From: Polaribacter porphyrae
GTDB taxonomy: Bacteria > Bacteroidota > Bacteroidia > Flavobacteriales > Flavobacteriaceae
Length of the DNA stretch: 64,000 bases
NCBI RefSeq assembly: GCF_002954685.1
Contig: NZ_MSCN01000001.1
Span: 1,878,429 to 1,942,428, forward strand
Direction of reading: 5' to 3'
Shown: in pieces, positions 1 through 9,591 of the stretch
Numbering within the stretch: the first letter of the stretch is position 1
Layout of the letters: every line of letters starts with the position of its first letter
Made by a program: the position numbers and the translations under genes
Notes under the pieces: generated by a model
Database searches by the model: none
Told to the model about the DNA's origin: nothing
What the model saw: the letters and a program-made list of their open reading frames with translations, nothing else

Positions 1-1
1 A

Positions 2-985
2 ATTTACCAACATACAAAAGCAGATGATTCAACAAAAGCAATACCAATTGATTTTGGAACTTTTGAAGGTCAAAACAGATCAACTGTAGGTGAAGTTAAG
101 AAACAAATAATTGATGATTTAACAACAGCTTACAAAGGTCTAGAATCTTATTCTAGAACATCTAAACAAGAAATCGATGCAAATGTTGTAGCTGCATATC
201 TAGCAAGATATTACTTGACTTATGAAAATTGGCAAGAAGCTGAAAAATATGCAGATATTGCAATGAATGCTGGGATTATAAGTAGTGATGTTTCCCACGG
301 TTTTGACGAATTATCTTTATCTGAAGCAATCTGGGGATCAATAGTAACACCTTCAACTTCTGAAATCTATGCATCTTTTTTCTCACATGTAAGTCAAATC
401 AATGATGGTTATAGCGGATGGAACCACTTTAAAACAGCAAATTCCAATTTAGTGGACGCACTACCAGCATCAGACTTAAGGCATTCTTGGTTTGCAGATC
501 AAGACTATGGACCTAATGTTTTATTAGTACCAGATACATGGACGCATTATAATATTACCCCAAAATATACTAGTTTAAAATTTATTGCACAGCCAGGACC
601 AGGTCAATTTATTGGAGATTATATCTATTTAAAAAATACAGAATTCATTCTAACCAAAGCTGAAGCTTTAGCAAGACAAGGTAAAGATGGAGATGCTCAA
701 GAAGTTTTGTATTCTTTAAATTCTGTTAGAAACCCTAACTACACCAAATCAACTAACACTGGACAGGCTTTAATTGATGAAATCTTGTATTACAGACGAG
801 TTGAACTATGGGGTGATGGTGTTGCATCTTTTGATATGGCAAGATTAGGAGTTGGACTTAATAGAAAAGACGGTAGAATCAATCGTGTTATGCCAGGTGC
901 AGATTTAGTAATACCTGCAATGGATAGTAAAATGATTTATCAAATTCCTATCAGAGAAATTGATGCTGCTGGACCAGATTTTTAA
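2..985 (+). CDS. SusD/RagB-family outer-membrane lipoprotein, C-terminal part
   Basis: The reading frame is already open at base 2 and runs to a TAA at 983-985, so the N-terminus and lipobox lie outside the window. SusD proteins sit on the outer face of the outer membrane and cap a SusC transporter, capturing glycan or peptide ligands. The C-terminal half is diagnostic: a TPR-like stretch with VAAYLARYYL and AEALARQGK, and the family signature RRVELWGDG followed by FDMARLG near the end. Its SusC partner should lie upstream. It ends in a strong hairpin terminator, so it is a separate unit from the SusC-SusD pair that starts at 1959. The substrate cannot be told. Confidence 0.9.
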   Translation: MYQHTKADDSTKAIPIDFGTFEGQNRSTVGEVKKQIIDDLTTAYKGLESYSRTSKQEIDANVVAAYLARYYLTYENWQEAEKYADIAMNAGIISSDVSHGFDELSLSEAIWGSIVTPSTSEIYASFFSHVSQINDGYSGWNHFKTANSNLVDALPASDLRHSWFADQDYGPNVLLVPDTWTHYNITPKYTSLKFIAQPGPGQFIGDYIYLKNTEFILTKAEALARQGKDGDAQEVLYSLNSVRNPNYTKSTNTGQALIDEILYYRRVELWGDGVASFDMARLGVGLNRKDGRINRVMPGADLVIPAMDSKMIYQIPIREIDAAGPDF

Positions 986-1035
986 TTTTCTAAATTCAAT
1001 TTACACACTGAAGGTAAACTGCCTTTTAAGCAGTC

Positions 1036-1066
1036 ATGGTCGGAATTTCTTCCGACCATTTCTTTT
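1036..1066 (+). terminator. Rho-independent terminator after SusD
   Basis: A perfect 10-bp stem (ATGGTCGGAA, 1036-1045, with TTCCGACCAT, 1050-1059) with a 4-nt loop is followed by a T-rich run. It closes the upstream SusD transcription unit. Confidence 0.85.
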
Positions 1067-1199
1067 TAAGTCTCAAAATGGTGTAAATTTCCTTTACTAT
1101 CAAGAAGAATCACTGAAATAGCTAAATTTATAAGTTCCATCCTAAATCTTTTTTAGCATTTTATAACTTTTTTATATCGAACTCACTTTAGGTTAAGAA

Positions 1200-1485
1200 A
1201 TGCCAGATAAAGCAGAAAACGGAAAGCAAATAATACCTGATATTTCAGTTGGTAGAATGTTTTCTAACTACTTAAAGAAAACTGATTCTGAATTTAATGG
1301 AACTCATAAATATTTATGACCATTCTTTTTCAGATAATAGACAAGATGTAGAAGCAAGAATATATCTAATAGAAGCTTTAGCTGTATTCAGTAAATTTGT
1401 CTCTAATAAATGGGTCCCAGAAAATGCACATAAATACTTTAAGGAGCGTGACACAGTAGCTTTAGATTATCTACCTAAATATTAG
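1200..1485 (+). pseudogene. Frameshifted remnant of a phage-type gene (P63C-like C-terminus?)
   Basis: Two overlapping frames read as one protein if a single base is removed near 1310-1315. The first frame starts at ATG 1200 (MPDKAENGKQII, GRMFSNYLKK) and stops at TGA 1317-1319. The second continues with YDHSF, EARIYLIEAL, VPENAHKYFKERD and ends LDYLPKY. The second half resembles, from memory, the C-terminal P63C-type domain of phage and plasmid proteins (position-holding motifs FxxFV, W(V/I)P, YFxERD, L-x-YLPK). The gene lacks a full N-terminal region, so it is a truncated and frameshifted remnant. The remnant status is well supported; the family name is tentative. Confidence 0.55.
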
Positions 1486-1510
1486 GTAACTAAAATATTT
1501 AAAAAACCCG

Positions 1511-1540
1511 AAATTAGATTGCTTGGGCTAATTTTTTATT
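1511..1540 (+). terminator. Weak hairpin with T-run after the remnant
   Basis: A 7-bp stem (AAATTAG, 1511-1517, with CTAATTT, 1528-1534), a 10-nt loop and a T-rich tail lie 25 bp after the stop of the remnant gene. The stem is AT-rich, so function is uncertain. Confidence 0.35.
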
Positions 1541-1832
1541 TGGTTTAAACTTGTATGTAGTTATCTAAAATTATTACTCAATCTAAAATAAAAAAGTCGG
1601 GAGAAAAATCGTCCGATTACGAATGGCTTTTTGGGAGTTTTTATCTTTATATACATGTTGAATTATTTTTTTCAATCTTTAAATTGATTTATAAATAAAA
1701 AAAAGAATGTTTATTAAAACAACAATTCTTTAGATAAATTAATAGAACAACTAACTAAATTTTTAACAAAAAATTCAAATAAAATTTAACTATACATAAA
1801 AAAAAATATAATATTATGATAAATACATCAAT
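1541..1832. other. AT-rich intergenic stretch, no gene seen
   Basis: Very AT-rich sequence with stops in all frames. No RNA gene or repeat is recognised in this part; the regulatory elements of the SusC gene begin at 1833. Confidence 0.6.
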
Positions 1833-1897
1833 AAAATAGTGTTATTCTCAAAAAAATTAATGTTGATTAAAAAACTTTCTTAACAAAATAGTGTTAA
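1833..1897 (+). promoter_or_regulatory. Duplicated motif and palindrome upstream of SusC
   Basis: The 12-mer AAAATAGTGTTA occurs at 1833-1844 and again at 1885-1896, 52 bp apart (about five helical turns). The second copy is part of a perfect inverted repeat, TTAACA-AAATAG-TGTTAA (1880-1897), which ends just before the candidate -33 TTG of the SusC promoter. The arrangement suggests a binding site for a regulator of the SusC-SusD pair; the regulator is not identifiable here. Confidence 0.45.
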
Positions 1898-1901
1898 AAA
1901 A

Positions 1902-1932
1902 TTGTTTTTTTAAGTTTTATTTAAGACTTTTG
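1902..1932 (+). promoter_or_regulatory. Candidate promoter of the SusC-SusD pair
   Basis: TTG (1902-1904), 20 nt, then GACTTTTG (1925-1932), one mismatch from the Bacteroidota TAnnTTTG -7 box. It would give a short leader before the ATG at 1959. Confidence 0.4.
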
Positions 1933-1958
1933 ACTTAATTAATTCAAATAATTATACA

Positions 1959-4900
1959 ATGAAAACAAAGTTTAATGGAATTTTAACGCTATTTATAGCG
2001 TTTGTAGTGCAAATATCATTTGCACAACAAAAGACTATTTCTGGTACTGTTTCTGATAGTTCAGGTAGTTTACCAGGTGTAAGTGTAGTAATCAAAGGAG
2101 GTACAGTTGGTACAGAAACAGATTTTGACGGAAAATATTCTATAAAGGCCTCTTCTGGGGATATTCTAGTTTTTAGATATTTAGGGTATAAAACAGTGGA
2201 AAGGACTGTAGGAAATTCAAATTCGATTAGCATAATTTTAAAAGAAGATGCTAATGTTTTGGATGAAATTGTAGTGACAGGATATGGTAGTACAACCAAA
2301 AGGTCTTTTACTGGTACTGTTAAAGTTGTGAAAGCCCAAGAATTAGAAAAGAAGAACTTTGCTAACGTAACTCAAGCCTTAACTGGAGAAATAGCAGGTG
2401 TAAACGTTATAAATACTTCAGGTCAGCCAGGAACAGTAGCTACAGTGCGTATTAGAGGTTTTGGTTCTGTTAATGGTAACAGAGCTCCACTATATGTTGT
2501 AGATGGTGTACCTTTGTCTGGAACAATAAATGCAGTAAATCCTTCAGATATTGAAAGTACTACAGTATTAAAAGACGCTACTGCAACTGCAATTTATGGT
2601 TCTCGTGGAGCAAATGGTGTTATTTTAATAACTACGAAGTCAGGAAAATCTGGTGTTAGCAATATTGAAGTTGATTTTAAAACTGGTGTAAATTTTCAGA
2701 ATATTGGGGATTATGATGTAATCACAGATCCTGACGAATATTTGGAATTATCATGGTTAGCTTTGAAAAATTCCAAACCTACAAACTCAACTTTAACAGA
2801 TGCAGAATATGCAAATGCAAATCTTTTTGGTGGTGCATCTATAGATCCAAATTACAATTATTATACAACAAACGATGTTTCACAAATAATTGATCCTACT
2901 ACAGGAAGAGTTAGAAGTGGTGCAACTCGAAGATATACTCCTGAAAACTGGAGAGATTTTGCTTTCCAATCTTCGATTAGAACCGAAGCTAACGTTAAAA
3001 TGTCTGGAGGTAATGATAAAACCAGATATTTTTCATCATTTGGATATTTGGATGATGTTGGATTTATTTCGAATTCTAGTTTTGAGCGTATCTCTACAAG
3101 GTTAAATGTAACTCATAAACCTGTTGATTGGATTACTGCTAATTCAAATATTGCATATACATATGGTGAAACAACTCAAAATGGACAAGGCTCAAGTTCA
3201 AATAGTGTTTTTTGGTTTGTTAATAGTATACCGTCCATATACCCTCTTTTTTTAAGAGACACAAATGGAGATTTCATTGATGAGCCTAGATATGGTGGTA
3301 ACGTTTATGATTATGGTGATACTTACAGTAGAGGTTTTGGTTTGGGTACTAATGCTATAGCTGATGCTATTTATAATTTAGATCAAAATAAAAGATATAC
3401 TTTTAATGGTAACTTTTCAGTAAAACTTAAATTATTTGAAGGTCTTACTTTTGAGTCTAAATATGGAGTTATGCATTTTAGTAGAATAGATAATAATGTC
3501 AATAATCCATTCTATGGTGCTTTATCTACAGCACAAGGTAGAATAAATCAGGTAAAAGATTCTAGACTCACTCAAAACTTATTAAATTTATTTAATTATA
3601 CAAAAGATTTTGGAAATCATAATATAAACTTGATTTTGGCTCATGAAACAAATCAGAGTGACTATGAAACATCAACTGTTAGCAAAGAAAAAGTAGTTAA
3701 TTTAGCTAATGGTTTAACTTCTCTAGACAACTACATAATAGGACCTAATCCACCTTCTGGTTTTACTACAAAAAGATCTTTAGAAAGTTATTTTGGTCAA
3801 GCAAATTATGGTTATGACAACAAATATTATTTTACAGCATCTTTAAGAAGAGATGGGTCTTCGAGATTTGCAAATAACAAATGGGGAACTTTTGGTTCAG
3901 TAGGTGCTTCATGGGTTGTAAGTAAAGAAAGTTTCATGGAAAAAGCAGATTTTGTAAATTTCTTAAAAGTTAAAGCAAGTTATGGTTTAATTGGTGATCA
4001 AGCTGGTGTCGATTTATTTTCAGGACAAAACACCTATTCCATAAATAATTTAGGAGGTGAAATTGCTCTAGGTGTTAATGCAATACAAGATCCTAACTTA
4101 ACTTGGGAAACTTCTAAAATATTACAATTTGGTACTGAATTTACTTTATTTAATAATACAATAGACGGAGCTATTGATTATTATATAAAAGATACTGAAG
4201 ATTTAATATTTGACAGAAGGATTGGACCTTCTATTGGAGATGCTTTGATTAGAACAAATGATGGTGTATTGAGAAATTCAGGTTTAGAATTTGATATTAC
4301 TGCGCATCTAATCAAGAAAGAAAACTTTAGTTTTGATTTTTCTATTAATGGTGCATTTTTAGACAATGAATTAATTACAATGCCTATTGAACCTGCCACA
4401 GGTTTACCAAAGATTTTAGATCAAAATGGTAATTATGGTAGAGCCGGAGGTCGAAGCATTTTTGACTTTTATTTAAGAGAATGGGCTGGTGTTAACCCTA
4501 CCAATGGTAATGCTATGTGGAACTTATATTATCATGATGCTAATAGTAATGGAAATTTAGATACTGGTGAAGAAATTGCAAGTTTGACCGAATATTTAAA
4601 TACGAATCCAAATAACGCTATTAGTCAAACCACAACTGAAACTTATTCTGATGCAACAGAAAAGTTTATTGATAAATCAGCAATTCCAACTGTTAATGGA
4701 GCTTTTAAATTGGCTGCTAAAATATATGATTTTGATATTAGCACACAATTTGTTTACAGTCTTGGAGGATATTCTTATGATAATAGATATGCAGGTTTAA
4801 TGTCTAACTCTCAAGTAGGTAATGCAAACTACAGTGTAGATATTAGAAATAGTTGGCAAAATCCTGGTGATATTACTGATGTCCCAAAATTACAAAATGG

Positions 4901-5174
4901 TTTAAATCCACAAGTTAATAGTGCTTCATCTCGTTTTGTAACTTCTACTGATCACTTGGCTTTAAATAACTTTAGAGTTGGTTATACAGTGCCACAAAAA
5001 TTTCTTGGAAAAGTAGGTTTATCAAGTATGAATCTATGGCTATCAGGAGATAATTTATTCTTGTTATCAACAAGACAAGGTTTTGATCCTAGAATTTCTC
5101 AAACAGGTAACAATAGTGTATATAATTATTCACTTTTGAGTACTATGACTCTAGGAATAAGAGTTAAATTTTAA
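1959..5174 (+). CDS. SusC/RagA-family TonB-linked outer-membrane transporter
   Basis: The 1071-residue protein forms the TonB-dependent barrel that imports a ligand captured by SusD. A signal peptide (about residues 1-22, ending SFA-Q) is followed by a carboxypeptidase-D-like domain (about 25-97), the TonB-box region DEIVVTGYG (102-110), a plug domain with VRIRGFGS, PLYVVDGVP, VLKDATATAIYGSRG and ITTKSG (to about 230), and a long barrel ending in TLGIRVKF with a C-terminal aromatic residue. Length fits SusC proteins of about 1000-1100 residues. It is followed 20 bp later by its SusD partner. No carbohydrate-active enzyme lies next to the pair, so the substrate is unknown. Confidence 0.95.
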   Translation: MKTKFNGILTLFIAFVVQISFAQQKTISGTVSDSSGSLPGVSVVIKGGTVGTETDFDGKYSIKASSGDILVFRYLGYKTVERTVGNSNSISIILKEDANVLDEIVVTGYGSTTKRSFTGTVKVVKAQELEKKNFANVTQALTGEIAGVNVINTSGQPGTVATVRIRGFGSVNGNRAPLYVVDGVPLSGTINAVNPSDIESTTVLKDATATAIYGSRGANGVILITTKSGKSGVSNIEVDFKTGVNFQNIGDYDVITDPDEYLELSWLALKNSKPTNSTLTDAEYANANLFGGASIDPNYNYYTTNDVSQIIDPTTGRVRSGATRRYTPENWRDFAFQSSIRTEANVKMSGGNDKTRYFSSFGYLDDVGFISNSSFERISTRLNVTHKPVDWITANSNIAYTYGETTQNGQGSSSNSVFWFVNSIPSIYPLFLRDTNGDFIDEPRYGGNVYDYGDTYSRGFGLGTNAIADAIYNLDQNKRYTFNGNFSVKLKLFEGLTFESKYGVMHFSRIDNNVNNPFYGALSTAQGRINQVKDSRLTQNLLNLFNYTKDFGNHNINLILAHETNQSDYETSTVSKEKVVNLANGLTSLDNYIIGPNPPSGFTTKRSLESYFGQANYGYDNKYYFTASLRRDGSSRFANNKWGTFGSVGASWVVSKESFMEKADFVNFLKVKASYGLIGDQAGVDLFSGQNTYSINNLGGEIALGVNAIQDPNLTWETSKILQFGTEFTLFNNTIDGAIDYYIKDTEDLIFDRRIGPSIGDALIRTNDGVLRNSGLEFDITAHLIKKENFSFDFSINGAFLDNELITMPIEPATGLPKILDQNGNYGRAGGRSIFDFYLREWAGVNPTNGNAMWNLYYHDANSNGNLDTGEEIASLTEYLNTNPNNAISQTTTETYSDATEKFIDKSAIPTVNGAFKLAAKIYDFDISTQFVYSLGGYSYDNRYAGLMSNSQVGNANYSVDIRNSWQNPGDITDVPKLQNGLNPQVNSASSRFVTSTDHLALNNFRVGYTVPQKFLGKVGLSSMNLWLSGDNLFLLSTRQGFDPRISQTGNNSVYNYSLLSTMTLGIRVKF

Positions 5175-5194
5175 TAATTAAAAATAGTAAAATT

Positions 5195-6685
5195 ATGAAA
5201 AAAACATATGTAAAATATTTGTTATTACTAGTAGTAATAATATCATTAAATGCCTGTGGTGAAGATTTCCTTGAAACTACACCTACAGATGAAATTGCTG
5301 TTACTGATCTTCAAGAAACAGCTGAAATAAGTCCAGAAATACTAGAATCTACATTAAGAGGTGTTTATACAATGATGTATGATTTAGGTACAGGAGGTTT
5401 AGGAGGTCATAATGATTTTGGGCAAAAAGCTACTGATATTCATACAGATTTACTTTCTGCTGACATGGCTTTATCAAAAAACACTTACAGTAGATTTAGA
5501 TTAATAGCACAATTAATACCTACAGTAGATTTCACCTACAATACAGGTAATTATATGCACTGGAGATATTATTACAGGATGATTAGATCTTGTAATCTAG
5601 TCATTTCTTCTGTTGGAGGTAATGATGCTCCAATAACAAATGCTAATAGATTCACAATGGGGCAAGCTAAAGCAATGAGAGCATATGCTTACTTTTATTT
5701 ATCTCAAATATATATCCCGGAATATTCTGAAACGTCAACAATACTTCCAATATATATAGATTCAGAAAACCCTGAAAATCAACCTCAAAGTACAACTAAA
5801 GATGTATATGATTTAATGATTTCTGATTTAACACAAGCAATCTCGTTATTAAATAACTTTACTAGAACTCAAAAATATGAGATGAACAAGGATGTTGCAA
5901 AAGGTTTATTAGCATATGTATATGCCTCTATGGGTACTAGTGATGCTAACTTAAAAGCAAAAGCTTTAGCTGAAGAAGTTATTGCTGCTGGATATCCATT
6001 AACTACACAAGCTCAAGCTTTAGGTGGTTTTAATGATGTTACAACTCCAAGTTGGATATGGGGTGTTGATATTGATGCTAATACAGGTAAACATTTACAT
6101 TCTTGGTGGGGTCAGATGGATTTATTTTCTTATAGCTATGCTTATTTTGGAGATACTAAATCAATCGATAAAGGATTGTATGATTTAATCGATGCGAATG
6201 ATGTTAGAAAAGGTCAATTTTTAAACAATCCAAATAGTGGATGGTATTTAGCTCCCTACAATAAATTTTATCACCCAGCTAGAACTCCAAGAGGTACTGG
6301 TTTATATACAAATGAAGATTACATATATATGAGAGCTGATGAGATGTATTTGTTATCGGCTGAAATGTCAGCTAAAGAAGGTCTGACATCTGATGCTAGA
6401 AACAGGTTAAAGCAACTTCTTGCATTAAGATATTCTAATGCTGCAGATTATGCATATGTTGATAATTTAACTGGTCAATCTTTAGAAGACGAAGTTTATT
6501 TACAGACAAGAATTGAACTATGGGGAGAAGGTAAAAGTTATTTTGCAATGAAACGTAACAAAGCTACTGTTACACGTGGTTCTAATCATTTATTCTTAAC
6601 TGGTCAATCTTTTATGTATAATGCTGATGAACTAACTTTTGATATTCCACAAAGTGAAATTCAGAATAATATTAACATTAACTAG
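5195..6685 (+). CDS. SusD/RagB-family lipoprotein partnering the upstream SusC
   Basis: The 496-residue lipoprotein has a signal peptide with lipobox LNAC (Cys21), then the SusD start GEDFLETTPTDEI, TPR-like helices (AKAMRAYAYFYLSQIY) and the closing signature RIELWGEGKSYFAMKR. It should cap the SusC barrel encoded 20 bp upstream and bind the ligand outside the cell. The two genes form one transcription unit closed by a hairpin terminator. It is clearly diverged from the other SusD at the window start, so the two systems probably handle different ligands. Confidence 0.95.
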   Translation: MKKTYVKYLLLLVVIISLNACGEDFLETTPTDEIAVTDLQETAEISPEILESTLRGVYTMMYDLGTGGLGGHNDFGQKATDIHTDLLSADMALSKNTYSRFRLIAQLIPTVDFTYNTGNYMHWRYYYRMIRSCNLVISSVGGNDAPITNANRFTMGQAKAMRAYAYFYLSQIYIPEYSETSTILPIYIDSENPENQPQSTTKDVYDLMISDLTQAISLLNNFTRTQKYEMNKDVAKGLLAYVYASMGTSDANLKAKALAEEVIAAGYPLTTQAQALGGFNDVTTPSWIWGVDIDANTGKHLHSWWGQMDLFSYSYAYFGDTKSIDKGLYDLIDANDVRKGQFLNNPNSGWYLAPYNKFYHPARTPRGTGLYTNEDYIYMRADEMYLLSAEMSAKEGLTSDARNRLKQLLALRYSNAADYAYVDNLTGQSLEDEVYLQTRIELWGEGKSYFAMKRNKATVTRGSNHLFLTGQSFMYNADELTFDIPQSEIQNNININ

Positions 6686-6710
6686 CATTTAGCTATATTT
6701 TAATTAAAAA

Positions 6711-6742
6711 AGCTACCTCAATCTATTGGGGTAGTTTTTTTT
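6711..6742 (+). terminator. Rho-independent terminator after SusD
   Basis: Stem CTACCTCAA (6713-6721) pairs with TTGGGGTAG (6726-6734) with one G-T wobble and a 4-nt loop, followed by eight Ts. Confidence 0.85.
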
Positions 6743-6816
6743 AGTTAATTTTTGTATTATTTTTTGATGTAAAATATAACTTTCGTTAAATATGCAAAAG
6801 TAATGTACTTATAATT

Positions 6817-7572
6817 ATGACACCTAACCCAACAATTATTTTTGGAATAAGAGCATTAATTGAAGCCATAGAAAGTGGTTCTACTATAAATAAAGTATAC
6901 CTACAAAAAGGATTGAGAGGTAATTTATTTTATGAATTGGATAAATTAGTAAAGGATAAAAAAATTGCAACAAGTACAGTACCTATTGAAAAACTAAATA
7001 GATTATCAAAAAATAATAATCATCAAGGTGCTGTAGCTCAAATCTCACCTATTGAGTTTTATGATTTAGAAAAATTAATAGAAAAAACAATTGAATCTGA
7101 AAAAATACCTTTATTTCTGATTTTAGATCAACTTTCTGATGTACGAAATTTTGGTGCAATCATTAGAACAGCTGAATGTACAGGTGTTAACGGTATTATA
7201 ATTCAAAAAAATGGTAGTGCTCCAGTAAATGCAGAGACAATTAAAACTTCAGCTGGTGCTGCTTTTAAAGTCCCTATTTGTAAGGTAGATCACATAAAAG
7301 ATGCGTTATTTTTATTAGAAGCATCAGAAATCAAAACTGTTGCTGCAACAGAGAAAACCAAAGATTCTATTTTTGATGTTAATTTTAATCAACCTATTGC
7401 AATTGTTATGGGTTCTGAACATAGAGGTGTTAATCCTTCTGTATTAAAAATGGTTGATTATAAAGTAAAACTACCTCTATTAGGTGAAATTGAATCTTTA
7501 AATGTATCTGTAGCTTGTGGTGCTTTTCTATATGAAACTGTTAGGCAAAGATTGCAAGTAGTTAAAAATTAA
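6817..7572 (+). CDS. rlmB: 23S rRNA 2'-O-ribose methyltransferase, RlmB/TrmH (SpoU) family
   Basis: The 251-residue protein is a SPOUT methyltransferase using S-adenosylmethionine to methylate a ribose 2'-OH; the close family member RlmB modifies G2251 of 23S rRNA. An N-terminal substrate-binding domain (IIFGIRALIEAI, residues 7-18; NHQGAVA about 68-74) precedes the knot domain with motif 1 (R110-NFGAIIRTAE), motif 2 (MGSEHRG, 198-204) and motif 3 (LPLLGEIESLNVSVACG, about 219-235). The length matches RlmB. It is a single gene, convergent with the rhomboid gene, with no gap between the stops. The exact target nucleotide is inferred from the family. Confidence 0.9.
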   Translation: MTPNPTIIFGIRALIEAIESGSTINKVYLQKGLRGNLFYELDKLVKDKKIATSTVPIEKLNRLSKNNNHQGAVAQISPIEFYDLEKLIEKTIESEKIPLFLILDQLSDVRNFGAIIRTAECTGVNGIIIQKNGSAPVNAETIKTSAGAAFKVPICKVDHIKDALFLLEASEIKTVAATEKTKDSIFDVNFNQPIAIVMGSEHRGVNPSVLKMVDYKVKLPLLGEIESLNVSVACGAFLYETVRQRLQVVKN

Positions 7573-8241
7573 CTATTCTAATTCTTGCTCATTCTCTACT
7601 TTTGGTGGTATATAATTTCCATTTTCATCAAATAACAAATCAAATTCAGTTTTTGTAAACTGATATTCTTTTTTTACAATTCCTTTTTTTCTATGGATAA
7701 TTGCCAAAATCAAACCAACAAGAAAACCAGATAAATGACCTTCCCAAGACATACCTTCTTTAATCGGTAATACATACCAAATCATACTGCCATATAGAAA
7801 AATAATGATAAGTGATAATGCAACTAATCTAAAATGCTTTCTAACTATCCCACTAAAAAAAACAAAACTAAAAAGCAGGTACACAATTCCACTAGCTCCA
7901 ATATGATATGATTCTCTTGCAATTAACCAAGTAAGAAACCCAGTAAAAAAACCACCAAATAATAAAACTTTATAAGCAACATCTTTATAAAAATAAAAAA
8001 GGGTGCTTAAGAGTACAAATAGAGGAATTGAATTGTTAAAAATATGACTTGTATTACTATGGATAAAATGAGTGCAGAAAACACCTCTAAAACCTTTTAA
8101 AGTTCGTGGGTATACTCCAAATTTATTAAAATTAAACCCAAATTTGATTTCAATCCAATAAATTAACCAAATAGCAACAACAAAAAGTGCTGGTACTATA
8201 AATATAGACTGTTTTAATTTTAAATGCTGTTCTTCATCCAT
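7573..8241 (-). CDS. Rhomboid-family intramembrane serine protease
   Basis: The 222-residue inner-membrane protein has about six membrane segments. Rhomboid motifs are present: HSNTSHIFNN (61-70) in the second core helix, the catalytic serine in GASG (Ser117) and the catalytic histidine in GHLSGFLVG (His169). Rhomboids cut single-pass membrane proteins inside the bilayer; the substrate here is unknown. A charged C-terminal tail of about 35 residues follows the last helix. It is transcribed divergently from rarA, with 78 bp between the starts, and converges on the rRNA methyltransferase. Confidence 0.9.
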   Translation of the reverse strand: MDEEQHLKLKQSIFIVPALFVVAIWLIYWIEIKFGFNFNKFGVYPRTLKGFRGVFCTHFIHSNTSHIFNNSIPLFVLLSTLFYFYKDVAYKVLLFGGFFTGFLTWLIARESYHIGASGIVYLLFSFVFFSGIVRKHFRLVALSLIIIFLYGSMIWYVLPIKEGMSWEGHLSGFLVGLILAIIHRKKGIVKKEYQFTKTEFDLLFDENGNYIPPKVENEQELE

Positions 8242-8319
8242 CTCTAATAAAAAATAACAAATTTCTTTCCAAAATCATTTTTTACGATTTCTGTCAGAAA
8301 TCTTTACTATTTTTACTTA

Positions 8320-9591
8320 ATGAATGAACCTTTGGCAGAAAGAATTAGACCAAAAACACTGGATGACTACATTAGTCAGCAACATTTAGTTGGTAAAAAT
8401 GGAGTTTTGACTAATTTAATAAAAAAAGGGATTATTCCGTCTTTAATTTTATGGGGACCTCCAGGAATTGGAAAAACAACCCTTGCCAATATTATTGCAG
8501 CAGAATCTAACCGCCCTTTTTACACATTAAGTGCCATTAGTTCTGGAGTAAAAGACGTGAGAGATGTTATTGAAAAGGCTAAAAAAGGTGGAGGATTGTT
8601 CACTGCAAAAAACCCTATTTTATTTATTGATGAAATTCATAGGTTTAGTAAATCTCAACAAGATTCTTTATTAGGTGCTGTAGAAAAAGGTTGGGTAACT
8701 CTAATTGGTGCAACAACAGAAAACCCAAGTTTTGAAGTGATACCTGCCCTACTTTCTCGCTGTCAAGTTTATATTTTAAATTCATTTGACAAAGAAGATT
8801 TGATTGCACTTTTGCATAGAGCTGTGAAAAAAGATGTTATCTTATCTACCAAAAAAATTACTTTAAAAGAAACTGATGCTTTATTACAAGTTTCTAGCGG
8901 AGATGCTAGAAAATTGTTGAATATTTTTGATTTACTAGTATCTACTGAAGATGAAATTGAAATTACCAATAAATTAGTTTTAGAAAAAATACAGAAAAAC
9001 ACAGTTAGATATGATAAAACTGGAGAGCAACATTATGACATTATTTCAGCTTTTATAAAATCTATAAGAGGAAGTGATCCTAATGCTGCTGTGTATTGGC
9101 TAGCAAGAATGATAGAAGGTGGTGAGGATGTGAAATTTATTGCTAGAAGATTGTTAATTTCTGCCTCTGAAGATATTGGTAACGCAAACCCAACTGCTTT
9201 AATTTTAGCTAATAATACTTTTCAGGCAGTTTCTGTAATTGGTAATCCTGAATCGAGAATTATATTAAGTCAATGTGCAGTTTATTTAGCAAACTCACCA
9301 AAAAGTAATGCCTCTTATATAGCTATTAAAGATGCACAAAGTTTGGTTCAAAAAACAGGAGATTTATCTATACCTCTTCACTTAAGAAATGCACCAACTA
9401 AATTGATGAAAGATTTAGATTATGGCAAAAACTACAAATATGCACATGATTATGATAATAATTTTGTAGAACAAGAATTTTTACCATATGAAATTTCTGG
9501 AACTAAATTTTATGAACCAGGAATAAATCAAAGAGAAAATAAGTTTAAAGAAATTTTAAAAAACAGATGGAAAAATAAATACGATTACTAA
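8320..9591 (+). CDS. rarA: Replication-associated recombination protein A (AAA+ ATPase)
   Basis: The 423-residue protein is RarA/MgsA, a clamp-loader-like ATPase that acts at stalled replication forks. It begins [21 protein letters not shown], with Walker A GPPGIGKT (46-53), Walker B FIDEIHRF (102-109), a sensor-1 region GATTENPSF and the C-terminal oligomerisation region ([32 protein letters not shown]) typical of the family. The length is standard. Its stop overlaps by 4 bp the stop of the reverse-strand secreted protein that follows. Confidence 0.95.
   Translation: MNEPLAERIRPKTLDDYISQQHLVGKNGVLTNLIKKGIIPSLILWGPPGIGKTTLANIIAAESNRPFYTLSAISSGVKDVRDVIEKAKKGGGLFTAKNPILFIDEIHRFSKSQQDSLLGAVEKGWVTLIGATTENPSFEVIPALLSRCQVYILNSFDKEDLIALLHRAVKKDVILSTKKITLKETDALLQVSSGDARKLLNIFDLLVSTEDEIEITNKLVLEKIQKNTVRYDKTGEQHYDIISAFIKSIRGSDPNAAVYWLARMIEGGEDVKFIARRLLISASEDIGNANPTALILANNTFQAVSVIGNPESRIILSQCAVYLANSPKSNASYIAIKDAQSLVQKTGDLSIPLHLRNAPTKLMKDLDYGKNYKYAHDYDNNFVEQEFLPYEISGTKFYEPGINQRENKFKEILKNRWKNKYDY

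Noticed and set aside
1959..6685. A full polysaccharide utilisation locus
   Set aside because: No glycoside hydrolase, lyase, sulfatase or sensor gene is near; only the SusC-SusD pair can be claimed.
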